Source: Velthaea sp965214335 (lineage in GTDB: Bacteria > Vulcanimicrobiota > Vulcanimicrobiia > Vulcanimicrobiales > Vulcanimicrobiaceae). Taken from it: 64,000 nt of DNA. A program made the translations under genes and the position numbers. The notes beneath the pieces were generated by a model. The model was not told the DNA's origin. It ran no database searches and saw only the letters and a list, made by a program, of their open reading frames with translations. How positions within the stretch are numbered: the stretch's first letter is position 1; each line of letters begins with the position of its first letter. The stretch covers positions 434,001 to 498,000 of the forward strand of contig CBDCBO010000013.1 of NCBI GenBank assembly GCA_965214335.1, given 5' to 3'. Below, piece by piece: positions 26,434 to 35,083 of this stretch.

Positions 26434-26960
26434 CGCCGGCCGCGCGATGCCGCTGCCGCCGGCAGCACTTCGCGCAATTCGACGACCTCAAATACGGCGA
26501 GCGACCGGCGGCAGCGGGCGCACATGGCATTCGCCGGCGGTTTGCGCTTGCGCAACACTTCCATCGTGCACTTCTCGCAGCGTAGAATGTAGCGTTTCGC
26601 GCTTTCGTTGAGCGGCCGGGCGGTTCCCAAGTCATGATAGATCGAGCGCAAGCCCAATTCGCGCATCTTGCGCTTGAACGCCGCGGTATGGCCGGGATTG
26701 AGACCCTTGGCGTGCAGCCACGCATGAATCATTTCGTGCAGCAGCGTTTCACGCAGCTCATCGGGCTTGCCCGTCAGGTGCTTGGGCGAAAGTTCGATCG
26801 CCGGCGGCTTGTAGGTGACGCGGCCGGCCAAGTTCGAGAAGCGCGCGTTGTACGCGATCCGATAGGTCGGAATTTCACCGTTGAAGTGGAGATAATTCAA
26901 CTGCGCAAAGAGCAGCTGCAGTTCGGCGACGTCAGGCAGCATCGGAGCGTCGTTCGACAC
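26430..26960 (-). CDS. SprT-like zinc metalloprotease
   Basis: 176 residues. The gluzincin motif HEMIH (H75, E76, H79) is followed by NPGH with H91 as probable third zinc ligand. The C-terminus has a zinc-ribbon of two CxxC pairs (CEKC ... CARC). Relatives include SprT and the SPRTN core, which degrades DNA-crosslinked proteins; the bacterial function is not settled. Sits alone, convergent with the permease and divergent from the TPR gene. Confidence 0.85.
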   Translation of the reverse strand: MSNDAPMLPDVAELQLLFAQLNYLHFNGEIPTYRIAYNARFSNLAGRVTYKPPAIELSPKHLTGKPDELRETLLHEMIHAWLHAKGLNPGHTAAFKRKMRELGLRSIYHDLGTARPLNESAKRYILRCEKCTMEVLRKRKPPANAMCARCRRSLAVFEVVELREVLPAAAASRGRR

Positions 26961-27014
26961 CGGGTGGCGCGCACTCCGGCATGAACCCCCGCAGCAAAGG
27001 CGTAGTTGGGGGAC

Positions 27015-27734
27015 GTGGGCCTACCGCCGAGAGTTGTCATTCCGATCGTCGCCGCGTTCGCCGTCGTCTTTCTGGGCATCATGGGCTACTTCTTACGCAT
27101 CGGTTTCGGCACCACCGGCGCCGCCTTTGGACCAGCGGCGCAAGTCCACGAACAAGGTGATGCGCGCATTGCCGCAACGCCGGTGCCGGCTGCCGGTCCG
27201 ACCGATCCGCCCGGCACGGTCGACATCCCGCAAAGCGGTGGCGGGCCTGTCGCGGGCGAGCGGCCCGCGACCGGGCCCGACGCGCTGCCGCCCGGAAATC
27301 CGACCGGCGGCGGTCCGCCGGCCCCGGTGATGCAGCTGCTGTCGACACTCAAAGCGCGCGTTGCGAACAACCCGCGCGACATCGCCGCGCTCGTCGAGCT
27401 CGGCAATCTTTATTTTGATGCGTCGAAATACGATACCGCCGCAGGGTATTATCACCGCGCGCTGGCGCTGGATCCCACAAATCCTGACGTGCGTAACGAT
27501 GAAGCGGCGGCGCTGCACGGCGGCGGCCGCGATCTCGATGCGCTGCGTGAAGTGAGCCGCGTGCTCGCCGAGCGGCCGGCTTTCACGCAAGCGCTGTTCA
27601 ACCGCGCCATCATCTTGGGCGCGATCGGCCGCCGCAGCGATGCCGTCGTCGCGTACCGCGCGTTCTTGCGCGTGGCGCCCAAAGATGCGCATGCCGCCGA
27701 TGCGCGCGCCGCGATTGCGGAGTTGACGCGATGA
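27015..27734 (+). CDS. membrane-anchored TPR protein
   Basis: 239 residues. One transmembrane helix (VVIPIVAAFAVVFLGIMGYFL, about residues 6-27), a Pro/Gly-rich linker (about 40-105), then two to three TPR units (AALVELGNLYFDASKYDTAAGYYHRALALDPTNPDV...). GTG 27015 has GGGGGA immediately upstream. The product probably faces the periplasm as a scaffold; the partner is unknown. Overlaps the next gene by 4 bp (ATGA). Confidence 0.82.
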   Translation: MGLPPRVVIPIVAAFAVVFLGIMGYFLRIGFGTTGAAFGPAAQVHEQGDARIAATPVPAAGPTDPPGTVDIPQSGGGPVAGERPATGPDALPPGNPTGGGPPAPVMQLLSTLKARVANNPRDIAALVELGNLYFDASKYDTAAGYYHRALALDPTNPDVRNDEAAALHGGGRDLDALREVSRVLAERPAFTQALFNRAIILGAIGRRSDAVVAYRAFLRVAPKDAHAADARAAIAELTR

Positions 27735-28564
27735 AGTTGTATGTATCGGCTGATATGGAGGGGACCGCGGCGGTTGTCGCTTGGACCCAAGTCGACCCCA
27801 AGAACACAACGGAGTACCCGTATTATCGCAGCTTGATGTCGCGTGAAGTACGCGCCGCGATCGACGGCGCACGCGATGCCGGCGTCGGCGACGTCCTCGT
27901 CAACGATTCACATAGTGCGATGCGCAACATCGTGTGGGACGAACTGCCGCCGGACGTGCGCATGATTTCGGGTAATCGTAAACCGTTCTCGATGAGCGAA
28001 GGCGCGAACGCGACGTTCGACGCCGCCTTTTTTACCGGCTATCATGCCGGCGCCGGCGAGCAGGACGGCGTGCTCGATCACACCTACACCGACGAGACAC
28101 TCTACAATACGCGCGTCAATGGACTGCGCTGCAACGAAGCGATGCTCAATGCGGCGGTGCTGGGCACGCACGGTATTCCGGTCGTACTCATCAGCGGCGA
28201 CCGGGTCGCGATCGAGCAAACCCAAACCGCGCTGCCCTGGATCACCGGCGTGATCGTCAAAGAATCGATCGGCCGTTACGCCACCAATTCCGTTTCACCC
28301 ACGCGCGCCCGCGAACTTATTCGCGCCGGCGCGACGCAGGCAATCCAACGTCTAGGCGAGGCCCAACCGTTCGTGTTCGCGCCGCCGATCGCACTCGAAC
28401 TTGATTTCATGTATACGCACAACGCCGACTTCGCCGAACTCATCCCCGGCTTCGAGCGGATCGGCGGCCGTAGCGTGCGCTTCGTGCACGATGATTTCCG
28501 AATGATTTTTCGGGCCTACAATGCGGCGTTTCGCCTGGCCGCAGCGGCCAACGCGCCCGTGTAG
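27731..28564 (+). CDS. M55-family D-aminopeptidase (DppA-like)
   Basis: 277 residues. A zinc aminopeptidase that releases D-amino acids from short peptides, probably cell-wall-derived. The di-zinc ligands fit the DppA set: D8 and E10 (ADMEG), H61 (NDSH), H105 (GYHAG) and E136 (CNEAML), and the catalytic His is H117 (LDHTY). Coupled to the upstream TPR gene by ATGA overlap and followed 5 bp later by pheA. Confidence 0.9.
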   Translation: MKLYVSADMEGTAAVVAWTQVDPKNTTEYPYYRSLMSREVRAAIDGARDAGVGDVLVNDSHSAMRNIVWDELPPDVRMISGNRKPFSMSEGANATFDAAFFTGYHAGAGEQDGVLDHTYTDETLYNTRVNGLRCNEAMLNAAVLGTHGIPVVLISGDRVAIEQTQTALPWITGVIVKESIGRYATNSVSPTRARELIRAGATQAIQRLGEAQPFVFAPPIALELDFMYTHNADFAELIPGFERIGGRSVRFVHDDFRMIFRAYNAAFRLAAAANAPV

Positions 28565-28569
28565 CGCCG

Positions 28570-29364
28570 ATGGTCAGCGTCGGCTTTCAAGGCGAACCGG
28601 GAGCGTTCAGCGACGAAGCGGCCCATCTCTTGGTGGCCGATGCGCAAACGCATGGGTACCGGACCTTTGACGACCTCATTGCGGCGGTCGACAGCGGCGC
28701 GGTTGAGTGCGGTCTGCTGCCGGTCGAAAATTCCATCTTTGGTACGATCGCGCGCTCCTACGATTTGCTATGGGACTATCCGGCGTTGCGCATCGTCGAC
28801 GAGATCGTTTTCGCCGTCGTGCAGAATCTCATCGGGACGCCGGAAGCGGTACTGGCGGACGTCGTCGAAGTTCGCTCGCACCCCGTCGCCCTCGAGCAAG
28901 TCCGCCGGCTGTTCGACGCGTTTCCGCACTGGCGCCGGACGGTTGTCGATGATACCGCCGCGGCCGTTGCCCAAGTCATCGCCGGCGGCGATAAACGGGT
29001 TGCCGCTATCGCATCGGCGTATGCCGCGCAGCGCTACGGTGCCCAAATTTTACGGCCGGCGGTGCAAGACGACGACGACAACTTCACCCGCTTCTATTTG
29101 CTGCAACCGCGCGGCCACGCGCGCCGCACGTTGGGCCGGGCCTGCGTGGCGCTCGAACTTGCCAACGAAGCCGGCAGCTTGCGTAACGCGCTCTCGGCAT
29201 TTGCGGATCGCGACATCAATTTGCGTTCGCTGGTTTCACGGCCGAGCCGGACACGCGCGTTCAGCTACCGGTTCTACTGCGAGATCGATCGCGTCGACCA
29301 ACCGCGCTTGCACGCAGCGCTCGCCGCCATCAATGGTGAAACGCGTATCTTCGGCGTGTATTGA
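28570..29364 (+). CDS. pheA: prephenate dehydratase
   Basis: 264 residues, monofunctional. It converts prephenate to phenylpyruvate in phenylalanine synthesis. The catalytic domain begins VGFQGEPGAFSDEAA and has ENSIFGTI and the catalytic NFTRFYLL motif. The C-terminal ACT domain (ALELANEAGSLRNALSAFADRDINLRSLVSRP) carries a VSRP version of the ESRP phenylalanine-binding motif, so feedback inhibition is likely but may be altered. Confidence 0.94.
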   Translation: MVSVGFQGEPGAFSDEAAHLLVADAQTHGYRTFDDLIAAVDSGAVECGLLPVENSIFGTIARSYDLLWDYPALRIVDEIVFAVVQNLIGTPEAVLADVVEVRSHPVALEQVRRLFDAFPHWRRTVVDDTAAAVAQVIAGGDKRVAAIASAYAAQRYGAQILRPAVQDDDDNFTRFYLLQPRGHARRTLGRACVALELANEAGSLRNALSAFADRDINLRSLVSRPSRTRAFSYRFYCEIDRVDQPRLHAALAAINGETRIFGVY

Positions 29365-29415
29365 TATCGCGTTTGCCGGTGCGGTAATCGTCGCGCGCAC
29401 GGGTATGTACCGAAC

Positions 29416-30297
29416 ATGTTGAATCCCGAGATCGCCGTAAATTTGCGCCCGGTCGACCGCGTTAGCCGCAACGCCGCACTAACGGCACTCGCCAAAACCG
29501 TTCAGCCGGCGATCGCGAAAGCCGTTGCAAGCTTGCCGCCGGTCGTGCGCGATTTCTTGCACGGCACGCTTATCGGTCACCCGTTCCACCCCGTGATCAC
29601 CGATATTCCGATCGGCGCCTGGACGGTGACGGCGGTGCTCGATACGATCGAATTAGGCGGCGGTCCAGCTATTGCGGGCGCCGATGCGGCGCTGGCGGTC
29701 GGGCTCGCCGGCGCCGTCGGGGCCATCGTTTCGGGCTGGGCCGACTGGTCCGACACGACCGACGATCCGCGCAATCTCGGCCTGCTGCACGCGGCACTTA
29801 ACGGCACGGCGTTCAGCGCCTATATCGTATCGCTGGCGCTCCGGCGCAGCGAACGGCGGCAGGCCGGACTCATCGTCGGCTTGGCGGCGTACGCCTTCGT
29901 GGGCGCCGGCGGCTACCTGGGCGGCGAAATTTCCTACGGTCAGCAGATCGGCCCGAAACATACCGCGGAGCCGCTCACCCCAGCGCCGGAGTTTACGCCG
30001 GTTTTGGCAACCGACGCGCTGGCGGACAAGCCGTTGCGTGTTGATTTCGGCGGCATTCCCGTGCTGCTCTCGCGCACGCCGGACGGCGTCGCGGCGATAT
30101 CAGCTATTTGCACCCATCGCGGCGCACCGCTCGACGAAGGCACCTTTGCCGATGGCTGCGTAACTTGTCCGTGGCACGCGTCGGTGTTCGATCTAGCCGA
30201 CGGCAGCGTTCGGCAAGGGCCGGCGTCATTTCCTCAACCACGCTTCGATGCGCGCATCAATGGCGATCGAATCGAAGTCCGCGCGCTCATCGTCTAG
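29416..30297 (+). CDS. DUF2231 membrane domain fused to a Rieske [2Fe-2S] domain
   Basis: 293 residues. Residues about 40-185 are a four-helix DUF2231 domain (HGTLIGHPFHPVITDIPIGAWTVTAVLDTIEL...). Residues about 195-293 are a Rieske domain whose ligands C232, H234, C251 and H254 (CTH-X16-CPWH) are complete. This suggests a membrane-bound electron-transfer protein, perhaps feeding a quinone or heme partner; the partner is not adjacent. Located 51 bp after pheA. Confidence 0.88.
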   Translation: MLNPEIAVNLRPVDRVSRNAALTALAKTVQPAIAKAVASLPPVVRDFLHGTLIGHPFHPVITDIPIGAWTVTAVLDTIELGGGPAIAGADAALAVGLAGAVGAIVSGWADWSDTTDDPRNLGLLHAALNGTAFSAYIVSLALRRSERRQAGLIVGLAAYAFVGAGGYLGGEISYGQQIGPKHTAEPLTPAPEFTPVLATDALADKPLRVDFGGIPVLLSRTPDGVAAISAICTHRGAPLDEGTFADGCVTCPWHASVFDLADGSVRQGPASFPQPRFDARINGDRIEVRALIV

Positions 30298-30318
30298 CTC
30301 GCAACGCCCGCCGGCACA

Positions 30319-31002
30319 TTACGTCGGCGCGCCGGCCGCGGTGGTTGGTGCGCCGTTGTCGGTGGTTGCCGTCGCTTGCGTCGCGAAGCGCGTGAACAGC
30401 GCGACGGTTTCGCCGTTGGCGAACCGGATGAACAGCGCGCCGTCGCCATTGACCCTATTATCGGCGGCGAAGGAACCGCTATTGCCTTGCATCATGTGGA
30501 TATCGTGAACGCCCTGCTCGGGCGAAAAGCCGAACGTCGCGTCGGCACCGGGATCGGTGAACGCGTCGCCGAACGCGATCGCCGTTGACGCCGGATCGGT
30601 CATGGCGCGTTGAATCTGACCGTCGAGCAAATTTTGCAACGTGACGCCGGTCCCATCGGGCGGCAGCGGATGCATATCCGCCAGCGGAAACAGCGCGTCG
30701 CGCAGATAGTCGATTCCCTCACCGCCGGGCCCCGTCGTTAGCGGAAGAAAGCCGGGCGAGCCGGCAGCCAGCGCCGGCAAATCGCGCTTTGTCGCCGGCG
30801 CATAGTGCGGGTCGTAGTGTACGAGCACCTCGGAACCGTCGACGGATCGAACGTTGACCGCGATGCGGTAGTTGGTTCTCGCATCGATCCAAATCTCATA
30901 GTGCGGCGAATTGCCCGCCGCATTGAGCTGTCCCGACTTTACCCGGCCGACCAAGACGCCGTAGGTTCGATTGGCTAACAGCGCTTCGCGAGCGAGTAAC
31001 AT
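30319..31002 (-). CDS. DUF2278 (YukJ-like) protein
   Basis: 227 residues. The opening TYGVLVGRVKSGQLNA...SPHYEIWIDARTNYRIAVNVRS and the later QGVHDIHMMQGNSG...DGALFIRFANGE follow the DUF2278/YukJ pattern; function unknown. No signal peptide, so cytoplasmic. It ends in an Ala/Thr-rich tail. On this strand its 5' region is the 330-bp gap that holds a predicted multi-stem structure, which could be a leader element for it. Confidence 0.8.
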   Translation of the reverse strand: MLLAREALLANRTYGVLVGRVKSGQLNAAGNSPHYEIWIDARTNYRIAVNVRSVDGSEVLVHYDPHYAPATKRDLPALAAGSPGFLPLTTGPGGEGIDYLRDALFPLADMHPLPPDGTGVTLQNLLDGQIQRAMTDPASTAIAFGDAFTDPGADATFGFSPEQGVHDIHMMQGNSGSFAADNRVNGDGALFIRFANGETVALFTRFATQATATTDNGAPTTAAGAPT

Positions 31003-31332
31003 GTACCGTCGCTACGGCGAAGCCGGCTGCATCTCCGCTTCCCGCAATGACGGCACCGGCGCTGTTCGGTCACCGCGATTGTAGGCGATCCGAGTCCGCG
31101 CCGCGCTTTAAGCTATGGTCAGCGCAGCTACGCTCGCACCCGTGGCGCAGCCGAGCGGGCACTGTACTTTAAAGCCGGGTCCCGTGTTCTCGGTAGTGTA
31201 AACGCAACCGGCCTGCGGTAAGGAAACGGCCCACCCCCCGGCCCGGCTTGTGCCGTCCTGGCCGATAGCAGTCCGATACGAGTCACCGCATCGTTATCTC
31301 GTCTACAAACGGCGCGAGCGGATCGACGTCAA
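31003..31332. other. 330-bp gap between the DUF2278 protein and a histidine kinase
   Basis: No reading frame, tRNA or known motif fits. A predicted branched structure occupies 31172-31249 (separate entry). The remainder is featureless GC-rich sequence that may hold the DUF2278 promoter and the 3' untranslated region of the kinase, both on the minus strand. Confidence 0.7.
31172..31249. ncRNA. possible structured RNA or leader element, family unknown
   Basis: A 10-bp closing stem (AAGCCGGGTC at 31172-31181 with GGCCCGGCTT at 31240-31249, one G-U pair when read on the plus strand) encloses two smaller helices: CGGT 31191-31194 with ACCG 31207-31210, and GGCC 31210-31213 with GGCC near 31228-31231. 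The unpaired parts are purine-rich, as in riboswitch junctions. On the minus strand it would be in the 5' leader of the DUF2278 gene or the 3' end of the kinase transcript. I cannot assign it to a family. Confidence 0.3.
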
Positions 31333-34300
31333 TTAGCGGCTCGTCACTTGCGCGCGCAGCGACTCGATTTGAGCCGTTATCGCCCTGCGCGCGACAGCGA
31401 CCGATCCGTCGAGCCGCGCGATGAGCTGCGCATCGAGCAACGCCGGCGTCGTACGCGCACACTGCTGCACGGCATCGCTAGCGGCGACGAGCTCGCTGCA
31501 ATAGATCGTTGCGCTCGTGCCTTTGAGCCGGTGGGCGCATTCATCGACGGCCGCAACATCAGCGAGCGCGAACGCTTCAGCCACCCGCCGCATATCCGTA
31601 TCGATGAGTTCCCGCGCCGCCTCGAGCAGCATGATGACTGCGGCGCTGTCGCCGCCATATAACGCGACGAGCTCGCCGATTTCGAGGACCGGCGCCGCGA
31701 CCGCGAAATGAGCGTCCGCCGCCGGCAAACTCGGTGTGCCGCCGCCCGTCGTCCAGTGGGCGACGCAATCACGCAAAACCTCATGATCGATCGGCTTGGA
31801 CAAGTGATCGTTCATCCCCGCGTTGCGGCACACGCTACTGAACTCCGCGGTGGCGTTCGCGGTTAACGCAATGATCGGTACATCACCATACGGCGCGGCC
31901 AGCGCGCGAATTTGGCGGGTTGCTTCGACGCCGTTCATGACCGGCATCTCCATGTCCATGAGCACGAGGTCGAAGTGCTGCGCTCGCGCGGCTTCGATCG
32001 CACGCTCCCCATCTTCAACGAGCGTTACGTCGTGGCCGTCGCCGCGGAGCAGGCCGTCGACAACCATGCGATTGACGAGGTTATCGTCGGCCACCAGAAT
32101 GCGCCGCGGCAACACCGTCCGTGGGCCGGCCGCAGCGGATTGAACCGGCGCCGCGGCCCTGGGCAACATCACGCTGAACCAAAACGTACTGCCGGCGCCC
32201 GGCGCGCTTTGCACGCCGATCGTCCCGCCCATCGCGTCGATCAACCGTTTCGAGATCGCCAGGCCCAGACCGGTGCCGCCGTAGCGTCGCGTCGTCGAGC
32301 GATCGATTTGCGAAAATTCTTCAAATAATAAATGCTGGCGATCGGCGGCGATGCCGGGACCGGTGTCGCTTACCGCGACGTGCAAACACGAGTCGACCGA
32401 GCGATACTCCGCCGCGACCCGAACGTAGCCGCTCTCGGTAAACTTGAGCGCATTGGAAAGCAGATTGAGGAGCACTTGGCGTAGCCGCGTCGGATCGCCC
32501 ATTCCCCAGACCGGAACATCGTCGCCGATCTCAACCCGAAGCTCGAGCCCGCGGGAGTCGGCATCGGTGCGAACGATCGCGGCCGCGCTGTCGATCAACG
32601 TGCGCGGTTGGATGGCGATGCGTTCCAAATCGACCTTACCGGCTTCGATTTTCGAGAAGTCGAGCACGTCGTTGATGATTGCCATGAGCGAACGGCCGGC
32701 GTCACCCAAACACATCAGGTGCCGGCGTTGCTCGCTCGTCAGATCGCTTTGCAACAGCAGCGTCGTCAACCCGATCACGCCGTTCATCGGCGTCCGAATT
32801 TCATGGCTCATGCGGGCCAAGAAATCCGACTTGGCTCGATTCGCCTCTTCCGCGGCTTCTTTGGCCGCGACCCAATTGTCGACCGTCTCGACCAGTGCCG
32901 ATTTCTCGAGGCGCAGTTCTTCTGCGAGCGTTCGAATCTCGGTAATATCCCAATTCGTTCCGACCGTGCGCACCGGCTTGCCGCCGGCATCCGCGACGGT
33001 TGCACCGAGGGCTTGAATGTAGCGAGTCTCGCCGCTGGGCCAAACAATTCGAAACTCGGCATCGAACGGCTCGCCCTGGGCGGCCCGTTGAATCGCCCCA
33101 ATCGTGCTGACCGCATCATCGGGATGCAGCATCGCTGCCCAGACCGCGAACGATGCTATGTCGACGCTGTGGTCCGCGCCATAAAGTTCAAACATCGTCG
33201 CGTCCCACGCGATCCGATTCGTTTCGATGTTCCACTCCCAGATCCCGACCTTCGCCGAGCGGGTCGCCAACGTCACGCGTTCGAGCAGTTGCGCCCGCTC
33301 GCGTTCCGCATCGCGGCTACGCGTGACATCTTGAAACACACCGACGATTGCGGCGATATTGCCGTCGGCGTCCAATTCCGGTTGACCGAATGACGCCACA
33401 TCGCGGATCGACCCATCCGGTCGAACCACCCGCGATTCGAACGTGAACGACTCGCGCCGATCGACGGCACGTTGCAGACATTGCGTGACTTTGGCCCGAT
33501 CGTCGGGATGATACGCCGCGATCGCCGCCTCGACCGTCGGCTTGAACGACAGCGGGAGGCCGTACGTCCGAAACACTTCCTGCGACCAATACAGTTCGTT
33601 GGCAGCGACATCGACCCGCCAGTGACCGATTTGGGCCATCTTCTCGGCCATGAGCATGAGCCGGTTCGCGTCTTCGAGTTCCAGCGCGGCGGCACGGCTG
33701 GCCGATTGCGCCGCCTTACTGTGTTCGATGTCGATGCAGGTGCAGATCCACTCCGCCTCTTTCGGCTCGTCGCACGCCACCGGTACGATGCGCAAACGAT
33801 GCCAACGGTACGTACCATCGTGGCGGCAGAGCCGGATCTCGCAGTCGACGTCACTCGTGCCGTCGAGCGCCGCGAGCGCCGCCTCCAGGGACACGACGTC
33901 GTCGGGATGCGTGTATTCGAGAATGCGATGCGCACCGCGCAGCGGTCCGACGTAATCCCGCCATTGCCCGTTGACGTACGATAGTCGAGCCGACGCATCG
34001 AGCGTTCCCACGAGTTGCGGCAGCGCGTCGGTGAGCGCGCGGCTGCGGCGTTCGCTGCTTTCGAGTTGTTGGTTGAGCCGGCCTAAGTGCGCCGGCGACC
34101 GAAACGCTAACGCTCGCGGCAACAGCGCCAACAGCGTTGCCGCGGTGAACATCGACGAAAGCGCGATCAGCGCATTGACGCTTTCCGTAACCGGTTGACT
34201 GGCGTGCCGCGCGTTCCAACTGTCCAGAACGGAAGCTAACCCGCAAGCAGCGATGAAGGCACCGAGCAGGCCGAAGACGGCCCGGAACGGGAAATCGCGC

Positions 34301-34392
34301 CGTTTGAGCACGAGCGTCCACACACACGTCGCGGTGCTGAAGTAGGCGAGCGCGGTTAAGCCGTCCGTCACGGCCCGCAACGAGCCGTTCAC
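31333..34392 (-). CDS. hybrid histidine kinase with ethylene-receptor-like input domain
   Basis: 1019 residues from GTG 34392. Residues about 8-95 form three helices that align with the ethylene-binding domain of ETR1-type receptors (DGLTALAYFS ... FPFRAVFGLLGAFIAACG). Asp10, Tyr17 and Cys50 match conserved positions, but the copper-ligand His four residues after the Cys is Ser54. Then three PAS domains, HisKA with H530 (SHEIRTPMNG), HATPase (SNALKFT, DTGPGIA, GGTGLGLAI), a receiver with D813 (MDMEMPV) and HPt with H954 (AHRLKGT). Its output half is paralogous to the MASE4 kinase at 4380-8039. Confidence 0.92.
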   Translation of the reverse strand: MNGSLRAVTDGLTALAYFSTATCVWTLVLKRRDFPFRAVFGLLGAFIAACGLASVLDSWNARHASQPVTESVNALIALSSMFTAATLLALLPRALAFRSPAHLGRLNQQLESSERRSRALTDALPQLVGTLDASARLSYVNGQWRDYVGPLRGAHRILEYTHPDDVVSLEAALAALDGTSDVDCEIRLCRHDGTYRWHRLRIVPVACDEPKEAEWICTCIDIEHSKAAQSASRAAALELEDANRLMLMAEKMAQIGHWRVDVAANELYWSQEVFRTYGLPLSFKPTVEAAIAAYHPDDRAKVTQCLQRAVDRRESFTFESRVVRPDGSIRDVASFGQPELDADGNIAAIVGVFQDVTRSRDAERERAQLLERVTLATRSAKVGIWEWNIETNRIAWDATMFELYGADHSVDIASFAVWAAMLHPDDAVSTIGAIQRAAQGEPFDAEFRIVWPSGETRYIQALGATVADAGGKPVRTVGTNWDITEIRTLAEELRLEKSALVETVDNWVAAKEAAEEANRAKSDFLARMSHEIRTPMNGVIGLTTLLLQSDLTSEQRRHLMCLGDAGRSLMAIINDVLDFSKIEAGKVDLERIAIQPRTLIDSAAAIVRTDADSRGLELRVEIGDDVPVWGMGDPTRLRQVLLNLLSNALKFTESGYVRVAAEYRSVDSCLHVAVSDTGPGIAADRQHLLFEEFSQIDRSTTRRYGGTGLGLAISKRLIDAMGGTIGVQSAPGAGSTFWFSVMLPRAAAPVQSAAAGPRTVLPRRILVADDNLVNRMVVDGLLRGDGHDVTLVEDGERAIEAARAQHFDLVLMDMEMPVMNGVEATRQIRALAAPYGDVPIIALTANATAEFSSVCRNAGMNDHLSKPIDHEVLRDCVAHWTTGGGTPSLPAADAHFAVAAPVLEIGELVALYGGDSAAVIMLLEAARELIDTDMRRVAEAFALADVAAVDECAHRLKGTSATIYCSELVAASDAVQQCARTTPALLDAQLIARLDGSVAVARRAITAQIESLRAQVTSR

Positions 34393-34624
34393 CGCAGTTG
34401 CAAGAACGAACGTCTGCCGTAGCGCGCCATGAACCCGCGGCTGTGAGATAATGCACTGCGGGCGTTCCGGCCATACGAGCTTTCCACGCTAACCGTTTCG
34501 GCTAAAATGTAACGCCGGCCGAACAGAATCCGGTAAAGATCGAGTTAACGTCGGCCGCGATAAGTGTTGAAGGGCACCGGAAACCCGCACGCAGAAATTC
34601 TCTGCAACCACAGCTCGACGGAGT

Positions 34625-35077
34625 TTACGACTCGCGGCCGGCTTCAAGCACGCTGCCGCTGATGCGATAGCACGTGCCGCGAAATAGCGCGACGACGGCG
34701 CCGTCCGCGACGCGTGTAACGGTAACGTCGTACACGCCGGTACGTCCGGCGAGGGTTCGTTCGTGCGCGACCGCCGCTAGCCGGTCGCCGGCGCGGACCG
34801 GCAAGCTGAATGAGATTGTCGCGTTCAGGGCAACGTAGGGCGTATCGCGCGAATTACAGGCGTACGCGAACGCCGTATCGGCAAACGTGAACGCGACGCC
34901 GCCGTGCGCCGTGCCATGGCCGTTGAGCATCGACTCGTCAACGGTCAGCCCAAGCCGGGCAAAGCCCGGGCCGCTGGCTTCAATGGCGATCCCGAGCGCC
35001 TGCGCCGCCCGGTCGCGGGCGAACATCGCCGCGGCGCAGGCTTCGGCGAGCGCCTGCGCAACGGGTTCGGCGTTCAC
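34625..35077 (-). CDS. paaI: PaaI-type hotdog thioesterase
   Basis: 150 residues. Hotdog fold with the PaaI signature NGHGTAHGGVAFTFADTAFAYACNS, including the catalytic Asp in FAD. Hydrolyses ring-hydroxylated phenylacetyl-CoA and similar aryl-CoA esters to rescue free CoA. Last gene of the diiron-paaN operon, 6 bp after paaN, which supports the aromatic-CoA role. Other acyl-CoA substrates are possible. Confidence 0.87.
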   Translation of the reverse strand: MNAEPVAQALAEACAAAMFARDRAAQALGIAIEASGPGFARLGLTVDESMLNGHGTAHGGVAFTFADTAFAYACNSRDTPYVALNATISFSLPVRAGDRLAAVAHERTLAGRTGVYDVTVTRVADGAVVALFRGTCYRISGSVLEAGRES

Positions 35078-35083
35078 CGCCGC

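Noticed and set aside
31141..31250. c-di-GMP-I or cobalamin riboswitch
   Set aside because: Segments such as AACGCAACCGGCC look superficially similar, but the conserved GGCAAACC / tetraloop receptor or B12-box elements are missing, so I report only an unassigned structure.
34393..34624. Hairpin GCAGA/TCTGC at 34591-34605 and imperfect repeat TAACCG/CGGCTA near 34489-34504
   Set aside because: Arms of five or six bases in a 232-bp gap are expected by chance; no T-run follows.
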